A stretch of DNA of 64,000 nt from Dirofilaria immitis (lineage: Eukaryota > Nematoda > Chromadorea > Rhabditida > Onchocercidae), in the NCBI GenBank assembly GCA_024305405.1, contig JAKNDB010000070.1, positions 552,001 to 616,000 of the forward strand, read 5' to 3'. The notes under the pieces were generated by a model. That model had not been told where the DNA came from, made no database searches, and saw nothing but the letters and a program-made list of their open reading frames with translations. Within the stretch, counting starts at the first letter, position 1; every line of letters begins with the position of its first letter. The position numbers were made by a program, and so were the translations under genes. Positions 1 to 12,700 of the stretch are shown one piece after another.

Positions 1-220
1 AGAAATGCTCAAATAAGTTGAAATAAATTAACAAGAATAGGAGTAACAGAAAGTTTTGAGAATCAAGGATTATGACTTTTTGTTTTTATGTTATCAATCA
101 GATCAATCAATCATTATCATCTATGAACTATTTATAGATTTATAGCATAGATGCTAATAATATGATAATCATTTCCAAACAAAAAGTCTCGATCTACAAT
201 TTTGTTTATTTCATATTTTT

Positions 221-256
221 CTCTCTCTCTTTCTCTTTCTCTCTCTCTCTCTCTGT
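221..256. repeat. (CT)n microsatellite
   Basis: Imperfect CT dinucleotide run with a few TT breaks. A related GA-rich run lies at 668-700. Confidence 0.9.
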
Positions 257-667
257 CTTTCCAAGAACAAATAAGAGATGAGGGATGGAAGAAAGTAATG
301 GAAATAAACAACATTTGATAAATTTCATAGTTCAAACGATGTAGGTTTTAATAAGAAGAACAAAATCATATAAGAAGGATTGATTTCATTTCGCGTTTTC
401 TCTAAACTAATTAATACTTTATAATATTCTCGAATCTCATCTCTCTCAAATCTCATTTTCTTATCTCTTCGTTACATCTATCCCACTTGAAAAATTTCGA
501 AAAAAATGAAGCAAATTCATGTGGTGGTGGTATCTGATGATGATAATGATTCGACGATAAGTGGTTTTCTTTCATCTTAGTTCATAGCAGAAATTTATTA
601 ACTAATTTTGAAAAAAAAACGATTTAATTTCAGACATATGTTAAGATATGCATTATATGTAGAATGC

Positions 668-700
668 GAGGGAGAGAGAGAGAGAAAGAGAGGGAGGGAG
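668..700. repeat. (GA)n-rich microsatellite
   Basis: Purine-only run of GAGA units interrupted by GGG and AAA. Confidence 0.85.
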
Positions 701-1305
701 AAGAAAGTTGAAATGGAACGGATATTTGAAAGATTTATTTAAACGAAAAGTAAGAAGCAACTGAATCATCCCACTTCTATCTGTTATTTTTCAGCTTTCA
801 CTATTTCTTCTAAACTATCCTAGCTTTTCAATCAGTTTCAATTTTAGATTGTTTAATCATTCATTTTTTTTTTATTTCAATCACTTAATCTTTATCTATG
901 CCTAACTCTGTATCTATACTCTTTTAAATATTTAACAACTTTTCTTTTTTTTTTTTTTCGCTTTTCTCGAGATTCTATTTATTCTTTTATATTTACAAGA
1001 TAATCGAAAGGTTTAAACCAATCATATTCTAACTTTATTTTTATCCAATAATTATGATACATTAATTGATCCATCCATACATTCATTTATTTGATTCTTA
1101 AATTTGCTTATGTTTATTCAAATGAGATCGAATTGAAAATGTTCATTTTGAAATATTTCATTGAAATTGTTGAAAATGTCGAGAATATTAAAATAAATCG
1201 AGAATATTTACATAATTTCTGTTTATACAATATGTTGATCTATCGATGTAATTTTGAAATATTTATTTTTCTTTTCATTTTTGAAATTAAAATTTTATAT
1301 TTTGT

Positions 1306-1545
1306 AATATTATTGTTATTATTTATTTATTTATTCATTCATTTACTATTATTATTGTTGGTATTATCACTATTAATTATTATTATCATCGTTATTATTA
1401 ATATTATTCATACCATTATTATTATTTACACTATTGTAAATATGATTGTTATTATTGGTATTATTTATTATTGTTATTTATTATTAATTATTATTATTTA
1501 CTATTATTATTATTAATTAGCATTGTTATTATTTATTATTATTAT
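1306..1545. repeat. TTA/TAT trinucleotide low-complexity block
   Basis: About 240 bp of degenerate TTATTA/TATTAT units. It creates a spurious 141-codon open frame rich in I, L and Y. Confidence 0.85.
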
Positions 1546-4369
1546 TGTGTATATATATTTGTTTTAAACAAATGAAAGTTCGCTTTTTCGCCAAAAAGTA
1601 AACAAATTATTCAACGTCTTTTGAAGAAAATAGCAAAAGTACTTTTCAAAAATAAACAATGAGGAATCATAAAATCGCTGTAATTTTTGCGACGAAATAA
1701 TATGCATATCGCGCAATATTAAAAATTTATATTGTACACTTCACGTCATATTTCACGTCATCATTAACGTTTTAGTCTACGTTTTACGTCAAGAATGAAT
1801 ATGTTTATTTAGATCAATTAGTTTAACAGTGCTATCAATTATAGTTTAGTAATGAAAGAATAGTTTATCAGAAATTATTTCAATTGAAATTATTAATTTG
1901 TTTTGAAGACTTCGAACTAGAAGCTTATCTAAATTTTTTCATTTCTTAAGGATTCTCAAAATTTTTTCCAAAAAATTATTTCTCACTTAAACAACTTATT
2001 TTACTTACTAATTTATTAGGTTTAAATTAATTTTTATCATATCAATTATAATTGATAAAAATCTTAGTTGCCAATGAATGAATGTTAATTTACTTTTGCA
2101 TAATATTTTTTTGTCAGTTAATATTCATAAATTCATCTTAATTAAAAGTTTATAATTGATCAAAAGTCTATAATCATTTTAATTAAAAATTTATAATTTT
2201 ACTCCTAGTACTATCATCTTTTATTTGATAAATAAACTTAATTTCAATTAATATAGGAAAATGAAATTCAGCATTCTTTCTTGATCTGATAACTATATTT
2301 ATACTTTGTTCTTTGTGATATTATAAAGGAATAAATTTTCTTCGAGATTAGGAAAATAACTTGAAATATCCTACAGCATTGTAAGTAGGCATGGTATCCT
2401 TCTATTTTTAAAGATTAAATCTTTAATTTTTAACTAGAATATTTTCTCGGATACATTTCATAACGCTTCTTCTCGGGAATCATTTCTTACAAGTTCTTGA
2501 CTGATTAAAATATCTTAATTAGTTAATAGCTATCCTAATATATTTTAGGTATCATAAAAAAAATTCCCAATATATTCATCAAATGCATATTATATTCGAA
2601 TGTGAAATATTTTGATTTAAATCTTTTAAGCATAATCATTCATTATCAGAAGATAATTATTAATTATTTATTTTTTAAAATTACAATTGAATTAATCAAT
2701 ACTTTTCAGAAATGAAAAATATCATAATTTCTAAAAGAAAAAACAAATAGTCAAATTAATTGATAATACTAAATTGTAAAATTAAAGTTGTATTAAAATT
2801 CTATTTTACATTGCTTAACAAAAAAACTCTTTTAAAATAATTTCAAAAAAAAAGGAAAAAATTTACGAATCATTGATTCTTTGTATGAAATTTTTAAAAT
2901 GAAATAATTCTTATTCTATCAATTTCTAATTCAATAATTATAATTTATAGAATTTTGTAAATATTTCTTCTAAAATATGAAAATTAACCGGAAGAAGAAT
3001 ATATGACTTTTAGGATAACTATGCCTCATCCTCAATTTCTTTTTCTAGTAACATTTCTTCCGATTATTAAATTCTTGAAAAGTTTTTTTTCGCATTGATC
3101 AAATTTAACGATCGATTGAAAAATAAAATGAAATCAAATGAGTGATGATCAATGTAAAAGATTGCAATAACAAATTTAAAGAAAGCTGTAGGAAAAATTT
3201 AAATTAAAAAAAAAAAAACAAATACATTCCTGAAAAGCTATTTAGGATCAGCTCTTGCCGTTCCTATTATTTGCTTTAGATCATCATCTCGAATTATCAT
3301 CTAAATGATCGTAAAATACTTATGGGAGTCTCAGGAAAAGTTGACAGATTTTTTGACTTCCTCAAATTGACTTATTCAAATTAAAAAAAAAAATTTTTCC
3401 AATAGATAAAATAAAATATGCTGAATTTAAAAGCATTGTCAGAATTTAAAAAGTAATAAATTTTTATCTAAAGATTGTTTTTCATTATCATTTTTATCCG
3501 ATATACACAGGTAATTTTAATGATTAATTATAGAATTATAAATATATGTTACGATTATTTTTGTTTATATTTTTTTAAAGCATTAAGTTTTATTCACATT
3601 TCCATCAGGAATGAAATTAATAAAATTAAATTAGATTATTTATAATCAAACTATATATTATCATAAGTTTCGTTTATACTTTCATAGCTTTATAAAGTAG
3701 ATTTTTTCGATACAGATATAATTAATATGACGAGAATGAAATTAATTAAACTAAATTAGATTACTTATAATCGAACTATATGTTATTGATTTTTTTATTC
3801 CTAATGATATTATTGATTGATAGTTTAAATAATTTATAAATTTAATTTTCTATCAAAATAAATATTTTCATTTGTAATATAAAAATATAAATTAACATTC
3901 GTAAGCAAAATTATTTGAAATGTATTGTTATATATTTAAAGAATTCGATAATCAAAATTTTAATTTCTATAAAAAAAAACTGATACATTTAATTTTAAAT
4001 TCCTATATCATATGACTGAAAATAAGTAATCAAAAATGATTTTTATTGATTGTCAAAAATATTTTAGGAATAATTTTTCTATCTTCAAATTCTCATATAA
4101 TTGAGCAATCTTTACAGTTTGAAAGATATTATAAGAAATTATTTTTATTTTTTTTTCCCTAAGCTTCGAATGATTTATATATTTTTTGATTAGTATATTT
4201 TAACTTGTTTGAATAATCAATATATATCATTATATAATTATAATATAATCAGAAATCATAAAATATATATTTTACTAAATTTGAAATGATTTTTAGGCCT
4301 TACTTAGGAATCGTTTTCGTTTTTGAATTATCTGAGCCAAAATTTTTCATTGATTATTTTAGTCCAAAA

Positions 4370-7300
4370 ATGTCACACAATATCGAGGAAAAGGAAGAGG
4401 AGGAAGAGGAAGAGGAAGATGAAGCACCGATAACTTTACGTAAAGGAACAGGTTTCAGAATGACTACCAACATGACACCTGTCGTAAATCAGGACACAAA
4501 AGGGACACTGAGCAATACTGATGGTCAGCATACTGAAATAGGTTTAATTTAATTTGTCATATTCATTTCTTTGTAATATCTATTTTTCCAATTTATTAAA
4601 CTGTCTGTATCCAATTCAATATTCATACTAAAATGGCAGAAGGATTAATTTTCGAGATTCTAAGCTTATCCTACTAAAAGTTATAATGCATCTGATTCAT
4701 TTATTTATTTATTTACCTAATGAAAGATTTAAAATTTGATAAATGATAAGTGAAGAAGAGACAAAAAAATGAGAAAAGAATGTATTATTTAATGTTTACT
4801 AAGTTATTATTTTAATTTAAATGAAATTATTAAATTCATTTTCAAACTTTATAGTTCATGAAACAGTAACAACAACTCATGAAGTGATAAAGCCACAAGA
4901 ACAAGCGCAATCTCACGGAGAATCAAATTCAGCAGAAACACAAGCTGAAGAATTACGTCAAGCGAAACTTAGGGCTGAGAACGAAGCAATGGAGAAAGCG
5001 CAACAGGAAGCACTTAAACGAGCTCAATTGGCTCAACAGCAAGCGATAAAGGAAGCGCAAGAACGTGCTCAACGTGAGGCTCAAATGCGTCTTCAGCAAG
5101 CTCAAGCTGAAGCAAAAGCCAGGCAAGCTGAAGTTGAAGCAAAAGCCAGACAAGCTGAAGCTGAAGCAAAAGTCAGGCAAGCCCAAGCTGAAGCAAAAGC
5201 CAAGCAAGCTGAAGTTGAAGCAAAAGCCAGGCAAGCTGAAGCTGAAGCAAAAGCCAGGCAAGCTGAAGCTGAAGCTAAGAAAAGAGCTGAACAAGAGGCA
5301 CTGCGACGAGCGGAACGAGAAGCTCAGATGAAGGCAGAACGAGAACGTGCGGAACAACTTCGTGCCCAGCAACAGGCCAAAATGAAACAGGCTCAACAAA
5401 CACAAGCCCAAGTCCAGAATTTACAACAAAATCAACCGAAAAGGCAGCAGCCTAATCAGCAGCAATCACAAGTACCGACAAGGCAATCTCAGATACCGGA
5501 AAAGCAGCCTCAAGTGATGACAAAGCAGCCTCAGATACAGGCTACCAAATATCAAATACCAACAAAACAGGTGCAACAAACGCCTCCTCAACAGCAGACG
5601 CAACAAAAAAAAGCTCCAACTGTACCAACAAAACCTGGACAAGCACCTTCAGTGACATCAGTAGTTAAAGGTGGTCCATTGGATCATAAATTATCTGCAG
5701 AACAAGATACAGGAAAAGTGCAGCGATCTCGAGTTCCTGCAGCATTTGCTCAACAACAGACATCAGCAACACAACTAATCCCGACTGTTGAAGACAAAAT
5801 TCAAGTTATGAGAGGTGGCGATGTACAGCAGGCTTACCTGAATAATCTTATCAAACCGGTAGAAATATTACCACAGCAAGAAGTTAAACTAATACATACT
5901 CAGGTAATTTTCTTCTCATTTTACTATCAATCAATACTTGGCTCATCGAGAAATATTTACAATATAAAATTTTTGTTCCTTATTGAACTGAAGAATTAAG
6001 TATTAATATTAGCTTCATTGTTATCAATAAGTGTCTATCATTTCTTTAGTTCAATTAAATCAAATTTAATTATTTCACAAACGCAAATATATATATTAGT
6101 AAACATAACATATAGTTGCTACTAGTAAATATATTTTAACGATCATATGATAGCTATTTATTTTAACGATCATATGATAGTAGTTAGTCTATATTGTATT
6201 ATAGTGATATGATATTTTATCACTCTATATTGTATTATGGTGATATGATATTTTAAAAATTCTATATTCTGTTATGATGATATGATATTTTATTGTATAA
6301 GTTATGATAGATATCAAAATCTAAGTTTATATCTTTTATAAATTCTGGAAGAAAGATTGAATTGTGAAGTAGTTGGAAGATTTGTAAATAAGTTAAACTA
6401 TTATTTCTATTATAACTCAATAGTAAATATTGTCGTATATTTGGATTTAAATGTTTGATTTGAATTATTACCAAAATATCGCTAAGGGGAATGCAACATT
6501 TGTTTATGAATATTATTTGTAATTTAAAAGACAATTATTCGTTTGAAAATTTGTTATTTTTTTTTGCATTATTCTTAAATTGTTTCAATCGGATTAATTT
6601 ATCATTGATTTTTGTATAAATTTTAGGATGATCAATCATGGGTAACACAAAATCGAATACCGGTTGAAATTCAAGCTCCTCAACCAGCAAAAATTGCTAT
6701 CCCAGATTTGCATGGAAGTGTTGAAGTTAAGGTTAGATTAGATATGAAAAATTTTTTAATTCAAATTAACAAGAATTAAAATTACGAAAATTAAAGTTAT
6801 TTCATTTTCATATTATAATTCAGTAAATTTTAAAAGCGTTATGTCACTAGTTTATTGTATAAATTATTGATTAAACTGCTGATTAAATTAATCATACCTA
6901 TCAGAAAATTAATTATTTGTTACGCTTCATATATCTCATTTTTTTAAGCAAAGCAATCTATTAAATAAATTCAAAAATTCAAATTTAAAAATTCAAAATT
7001 TGCATAAAAGCTTTTAAACATTTCAAGCGGCTTCTTTCTGTTAAAGTATCATAAAAATTAAATAAATTTCGATTTGATAATTCCTTTTAGCAAAATAATA
7101 AATATGATGAAGAGAATATTCGTTTTTTTTTTTTTTTTAACAGAGAAATCTAGCAAAGTTAAATTGAAAACAGCCGAAACTTTGATTTTTGATTCTGAAA
7201 AAGAATTGAGAAATCCTATAAATAGTATGAAAGTATTAGTTAAAATATTAATAAAAATATTTTAGCCAACTGTGATTGTTCCTCGTCCAGCACAAACAAC

Positions 7301-9741
7301 TCGGGTTGAATGGAATGAATTTCCACAAGAAGAAGCAAAAGAAATGAGACATGTTCCGAGGATTAAAGCTGGTGAATGGCATCCCGAAAATCAGGTTTCA
7401 AAATTTCATATGAAATGGATTATTTCTAGAAAACTAAACTATAAGACTATATATCTTTTAAAGAGAGAAAGAAACAAAAATTATACACAACAAATTACTA
7501 ATTGTGATAAAATTTTTGAAAACTTTCATTATTCCATAGGGTGAGACTGTTGGTGCACAATCGGTTAGAAGTGCTTATCATCCCGGTCGTATTGGAAATG
7601 TTTGGCCTCCACCACAAAATGAAAATATCGCACCACGGTTCGTCTATTTTACACAAATTTTTAATTTTTTAATTTTAAAATGTAAACAACTTTCTTGACT
7701 GGCTAAATGCTGCTAGATAGGCTTACAATATTATAAATATTTCTTATCAATTAACTCTAAATATCTTTAATTATTGTTATGATAGTAGAAAATATCATTC
7801 AATTATTGCCAAAGTTTTCATAAAGCTCAACTTTCTTATCAATTAACTCTAAATATCTTTAATTATTGTTATGATAGTAGAAAAAAAAAAAAAAAAGCAT
7901 TCAATTATTGCCAACGTTTTCATAAAGCTCAACTATCAAAAAGTTATAAATGATATTCGAACTTAAATTTATCCTTGAATAATAACAAATATTTATTTAC
8001 ATTATTTTATAGAAAAGGAAAGAAAATAAACAAAAAAATTTGAAAGCATAAATTTTCTTACAGACAAGAAGTAACGGTAACTAAAACAGCGGACGATACG
8101 GCTTGGAGACGTGATGTAAGAAAATGATTTCGTCTGGAATCTTTCTTCTTCATGTTTAATTTTTTTTTTTCAATCAATAAGCGATTAAAGCGATTAAAAT
8201 AAAAGAAAAATAATTGTTGTAGCAATTTTAGGAAAAAATCGAAACGGAAACAGGAACAGCTTGGAGTAAAACTGTTCCACATAATTTGCGAGAACAAAGA
8301 ATTTGGCCACCACCTGAAAATGAAATTCATATTGATAAATTTAAGAGTAATCTTTAAACTATTAATTTTTAAAGTTTAAATTTAAAAGAATTGAAATTTT
8401 ACACCTTATTATATATCATTGCTTATTTGAAAGTTACGTATAAGAATTATGAAAATATGCTAAAATTACAAATAATTAAAAGAACAAAGGTGGAATAAAT
8501 AAGGATGATAATAAACTTTCAATGATATTACTAAAATTAATTAATTTTTGATAGTTCTCTGAAAGTTAAGCTATTTCAAATTCTTTTTCAATCAACGGAT
8601 TTTTTGTTTACTTCAAAATTGTTGTTTATTTGAGCTTAGGAAAATTCATCGTTTTCAATTAACACCTGGCAATATTTGCTTGGCTTATTGCAAGTGCTCA
8701 TCTGACACATCCCTCCTAGTGCATTAATATCATTCTTCTCACATCGATAAATCTTTCAAACTTCATTCATTTATTTTGATAAATTGATAGCATTGATTGC
8801 AATAATGACATCTTTCCTTGATGATCATATCAAGATAAAAAGAAAATAAAAACTTTAAAATGCACATCCCGGAAATTTAAAAAAAAAAAAACTTGATAGG
8901 TTCTCGATTAAAAACTGTACAATGGCCACCACCAGAATTTGAGCATCAAATTCAGCAGGATGTTGATACGCTACAAACACGATTGCCTGTAAAGCCACAT
9001 CAGCGTCAATGGCCACCACCACCGCCTGAATATAGATGTAAGTTAAAGGAAACTTCTAAAAATTAAAAATTTCGAATTTTTCAAATTTTCATGGAAGCGT
9101 GAAAAAAAAGTTAAATTTTAGCAGCCATGGACGAGAATGAAAAAATGGTGGAACAGACAATCACAAAACAGGTCAGCAAGTTTTAATATTTATTGAAAAA
9201 AATAATAATTATGATGTTTTGCAGTAACCTGAAATTAATCATTCATTATTTACACTTTTGCTAATGATAGTGCTAAAAATAGAAGAGATGATAGATTAGA
9301 CAATTGTCTGTCTGAAAGCATTGAAAATAATTTTCGATTTTTTTTATTCAAAGAGAAAATTTTCTGATCAAAATTTTGCTTTAAAAATTAAAAATTATTC
9401 AGCTAAATTGATCTCTGATTTTTCCTTCCTCTATTTTTATCTCTTTATATTTTCTTCTATTCTCTTACTACCTAACCCTTTTCAATGCTTCTATAAAAAT
9501 TTCTTAGATTTTCAATTATTCAAAATTATTCATATCTTTCTTTAATGGCCTGACCTAATCCTAATCCATATTGAATCCAAAAGAGAACATTTGTTTCATG
9601 TCATTTCATTGATTCATTTTTTTTTGCCGGAAATTTTTCCTGATTCTCGTCAACTTATCAAAATTTCAGATGCCCAATCAACAGATGCAAAAGAGGACTG
9701 CAGTAACGAAAGAAACGGTACGCGTTGGTGGAGGAAGATGA
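4370..9741 (+). CDS. coiled-coil, Q-rich protein with repeated WPPP motifs (unidentified)
   Basis: Ten exons join with correct phase throughout: 4370-4541, 4855-5903, 6627-6731, 7266-7394, 7540-7637, 8064-8115, 8232-8346, 8900-9037, 9122-9171, 9670-9741, giving about 659 residues. The start is the ATG at 4370, just after a possible TTTTAG acceptor. Order of parts: an acidic poly-E stretch; a long A/E/K/R/Q helix (about residues 85-210) containing seven 9-residue repeats of the QAEAEAKAR type; a Q/P-rich linker; then a C-terminal half with spaced tryptophan-proline motifs (GEWHPENQ, VWPPPQNE, IWPPPENE, QWPPPEFE, QWPPPPPEY). The helix suggests coiled-coil assembly and the WPPP units look like repeated short binding motifs. 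No enzyme fold, signal peptide or membrane segment is seen. I do not recognise the family. A cytoskeletal or muscle scaffold role is only a guess. Unlike its neighbours, this gene needs no frame correction. Confidence 0.75.
5097..5285 (+). repeat. seven tandem 27-bp coding repeats
   Basis: Seven copies of a 27-bp unit encode a 9-residue helical repeat (consensus QAEAEAKAR) inside exon 2 of the WPPP gene. Copies vary at positions 3, 4, 8 and 9 (for example QAEVEAKAR, QAQAEAKAK). The repeat also keeps an antisense frame open (4953-5411), which is a by-product. Confidence 0.9.
6132..6296. repeat. intronic tandem repeats in the WPPP gene
   Basis: Two near-identical copies of a roughly 27-bp unit (ATTTTAACGATCATATGATAG) are followed by three copies of a 36-37-bp unit starting TCTATATTGTATTAT at 6188, 6224 and 6261. 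They lie in intron 2. Confidence 0.8.
7741..7932. repeat. 92-bp direct tandem duplication in intron
   Basis: A segment starting TTCTTATCAATTAACTC at 7741 is repeated from 7833. The second copy differs mainly by an enlarged poly-A run and a few substitutions. It lies in intron 5 of the WPPP gene and looks like a recent duplication. Confidence 0.85.
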
Positions 9742-9754
9742 AATTAATTTCTTT

Positions 9755-9788
<34 letters not shown>

Positions 9789-12700
9789 CTTCCTTCTATC
9801 TCTTTCTATTTAACATTTTCAAACTAAATAAATTTTAAAGTACATTGTAACAGATGCTATCAGCAATTATCAATTGGTACCTTCGCATTTCTTTTTCTTT
9901 CAATCTTTCGCTTCTTCAATATTACTAAATATTTATTTCTTTGCAATCAACAAAAATTGAAAGTAATAATAAATTTTCGAAATATCTCGCTGATATAATC
10001 ATAGTTATGATTATTTTTGATACATTTATGGAATCAATTTGATGGGAATAAAATTTGATAAGATCTTGGATAGTACACGTAACGTAAATTACTCACGTAG
10101 CGAGCAAAAATTAACGTATAAATATGATGATATATTTGATATAAATTAACATTTTCAAAGGGATCAATACATTTATTTCATTAAATATATGAAAATGGCT
10201 ATGAATGATTACTGTTATTATGAAATTATAAATATTAAAATAAATTATTATTAAGCGAAAAGTAAGCATAACCTAAATTTACTTCTTATAAATTAATAAA
10301 ATACTTATTCTTGATATTCTGATCAATTTTGATCGATCAAATGATTGATCAGTGCAAATAAAGCATTTGCAAAGTAAAATAATCTTATAATTATTGATTA
10401 TATATTTTGCCTATTATATATCAGTTTTTCAATTTAAAATATTAAACAAAAATTTCAAACCTCAAAAATGAAATATTCAATTGGAATAATTCGAAATAGC
10501 ATATTTATCTAATAATAAAAGAAATTCATTTATCATTCTGTTATCATAGGAACATTTAAATATATATATCACTTTCAATAATTCATCTTCCACTTATTTA
10601 CATTCATAAATAAAGTAAAACAAATTCTGTCCAATAAACAGCAACAATTCTATCATAAAATTTAAAATCTGAAAAAGCGATATCTATTATAAAGGAATCA
10701 TAGATAGAAATGTTAGCCCTATATTATTTATTTCATTTGCAAATTTCTTCACCTATTTTAATTCCTTTTTATAAACAAACATAAATAATTATCAAAAAAA
10801 AGTCTGTAATAAATGAACTTAACAACTTTTTGTTTTTTTTTCAAATAAAAACTAAGTATCGTTGCATCTCAAAAATATTCAATCAATAAAATTAGCAAAA
10901 TTTCTGCAGTTGCAACATTATATATCACAGAATCTTTCCATATTTTGCAACTATCTTCAGCGAAGATCATTTGATATTCTCGATAAATGATATGTAATCA
11001 ATAATGTTCGAAAAATATCTCAATAAAATTCATAATATGCAATATTCATTTATTTATCCAAATGAAAATAGCTAAAAATAGCTTTATAAATTTTTTCTAA
11101 TATTAGTAGTATAAATGATTAGTATTGGATTTTGCTCTAAGAAGGGCATGATAATAGTCAAGAATTTATTTGATAGTTATATTTAATTTGTTAAGATCAT
11201 TCGCGATTAGTTATGGTATCAGTATGTTAGCATTGAGTAAGCAAATTTTAACAAAATCGAAATTTGTTAAATATTATCAGTTAAATATCACCAGTTAAAT
11301 ATCACTAGTATCATTATGAATTGATTAATCACATACTATCAATAATTGAAAATAACAAATGATGAAAAAAGGAACTTGGCCATATCAGAGTGAAAAAATT
11401 ATAAAAAATTAAAATTAGAAATCTTAAATTAAACATGAAATATTTAAGTATGCTAACTATCGTAATAGCAAATTAATATTAGTATTATCTATGGAAAAAT
11501 AATATTCGAACTTAAAATGGAATTTAAGAAATCAAAATTCAATACTAAATTCGAATAACTATTATAGGCATAAAAATAATAGAAATTTTCATGTAAAAAT
11601 ATACCTTACCTAATTATTAATTAAAATATTTTTAATAATGATAAAAACAAAATAATGATAATGAAATAAATTGTGTCATAAAAGAAAGTAGAAAAGTCAT
11701 ACTTTTCATTATAAAAATAATCAAATTAATAAAATATATTAATTTGAAAAGGTTTAAATCTCAAAAGTAAACACTACATCAAAATGCTAAACAACTGATA
11801 ATCAGAAAAAAAAAAGTGAGAAAAGATTCAATAACATCAATCAGCATAATCAATGAAAATGATAACTGTCAAATATATTTTAAAAAAATTCTATTGGAAG
11901 GTATATGTTTTTTGAGAAAATTTTCATCCAAAAACTTCCAACAACAATTCTCTTATATTGAAATATATAAAATCAAAAATAATTTATAACGAAATAAAAC
12001 ATTAAGCAAATACTATGTAATGATCGAATGTTTTAATTTCAATTCCAGGTTGAAAAAAATTTCAATTCCAGGTTGATTAATGTAAACAAAAGGAAAAGGG
12101 TTTTAAGAAAAAGAATAATAAGAAACGAAATGACAGAAACTTCTAAAAAATGAAACTTATAATAATTTTAACCTTTCAAAAATAGATTTTTCTAGAATGG
12201 AAAAAAAACAATTTGAAAAATATGCAAAAAAATACAGCAACAAACAAAAATGGCAAATATTTCAAATTTTTTAATTTTTATTCGAAAAAAGAAAAGTAAA
12301 AATAGAAATGAAAAAACGAGACAAAATTTTCATTTCTACAAAAATACGCATAATATAATAAGTGATAAATCTCGAATTGATCTGAAGATCATCGAATTGA
12401 TCTGAAATATATATAATCCATCAATCAAAGTTATATTATTTTTTTAGTTTTATGAAAAAAGTTAATTAAAAATGAAATAACTAATAAAAGCAAGCAGCAG
12501 CAGCAGCAGAAGTTTTGTTATATATTTTGCATATATTCGAGATCAATTCGATTCTAATTTTAATACATACGAAAAAATATATTAAATCTTATAAATTTTT
12601 GCTAATCGCTTCGTCTACCAAAAAAAAAAAAAACGACGAGAAAGATTAGAAAAGAAAAGTTATCGAATTACAGATACTTTGTAAATATTCAAAAATTAAA

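Larger units (their letters stand above)
1..4369. other. AT-rich intergenic region upstream of the WPPP gene
   Basis: No exon series with matching splice phase was found on either strand. The stretch holds pyrimidine and purine microsatellites near its start, a TTA-type low-complexity block near 1300-1545, and many poly-A/poly-T runs. The longest open frame here (1091-1516) is made almost wholly of I, L and Y from the TAT/TTA repeat and is not believable as a gene. Promoter elements for the gene starting at 4370 may lie in the last kilobase, but none can be named from sequence alone. Confidence 0.6.

Noticed and set aside
1091..1516. 141-codon plus-strand open frame
   Set aside because: It is built from the TTA/TAT repeat, with long I/L/Y runs and no domain or splice context.
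4953..5411. 152-codon minus-strand frame
   Set aside because: Antisense by-product of the coding repeat in the WPPP gene, whose plus-strand exons are in phase over ten exons.
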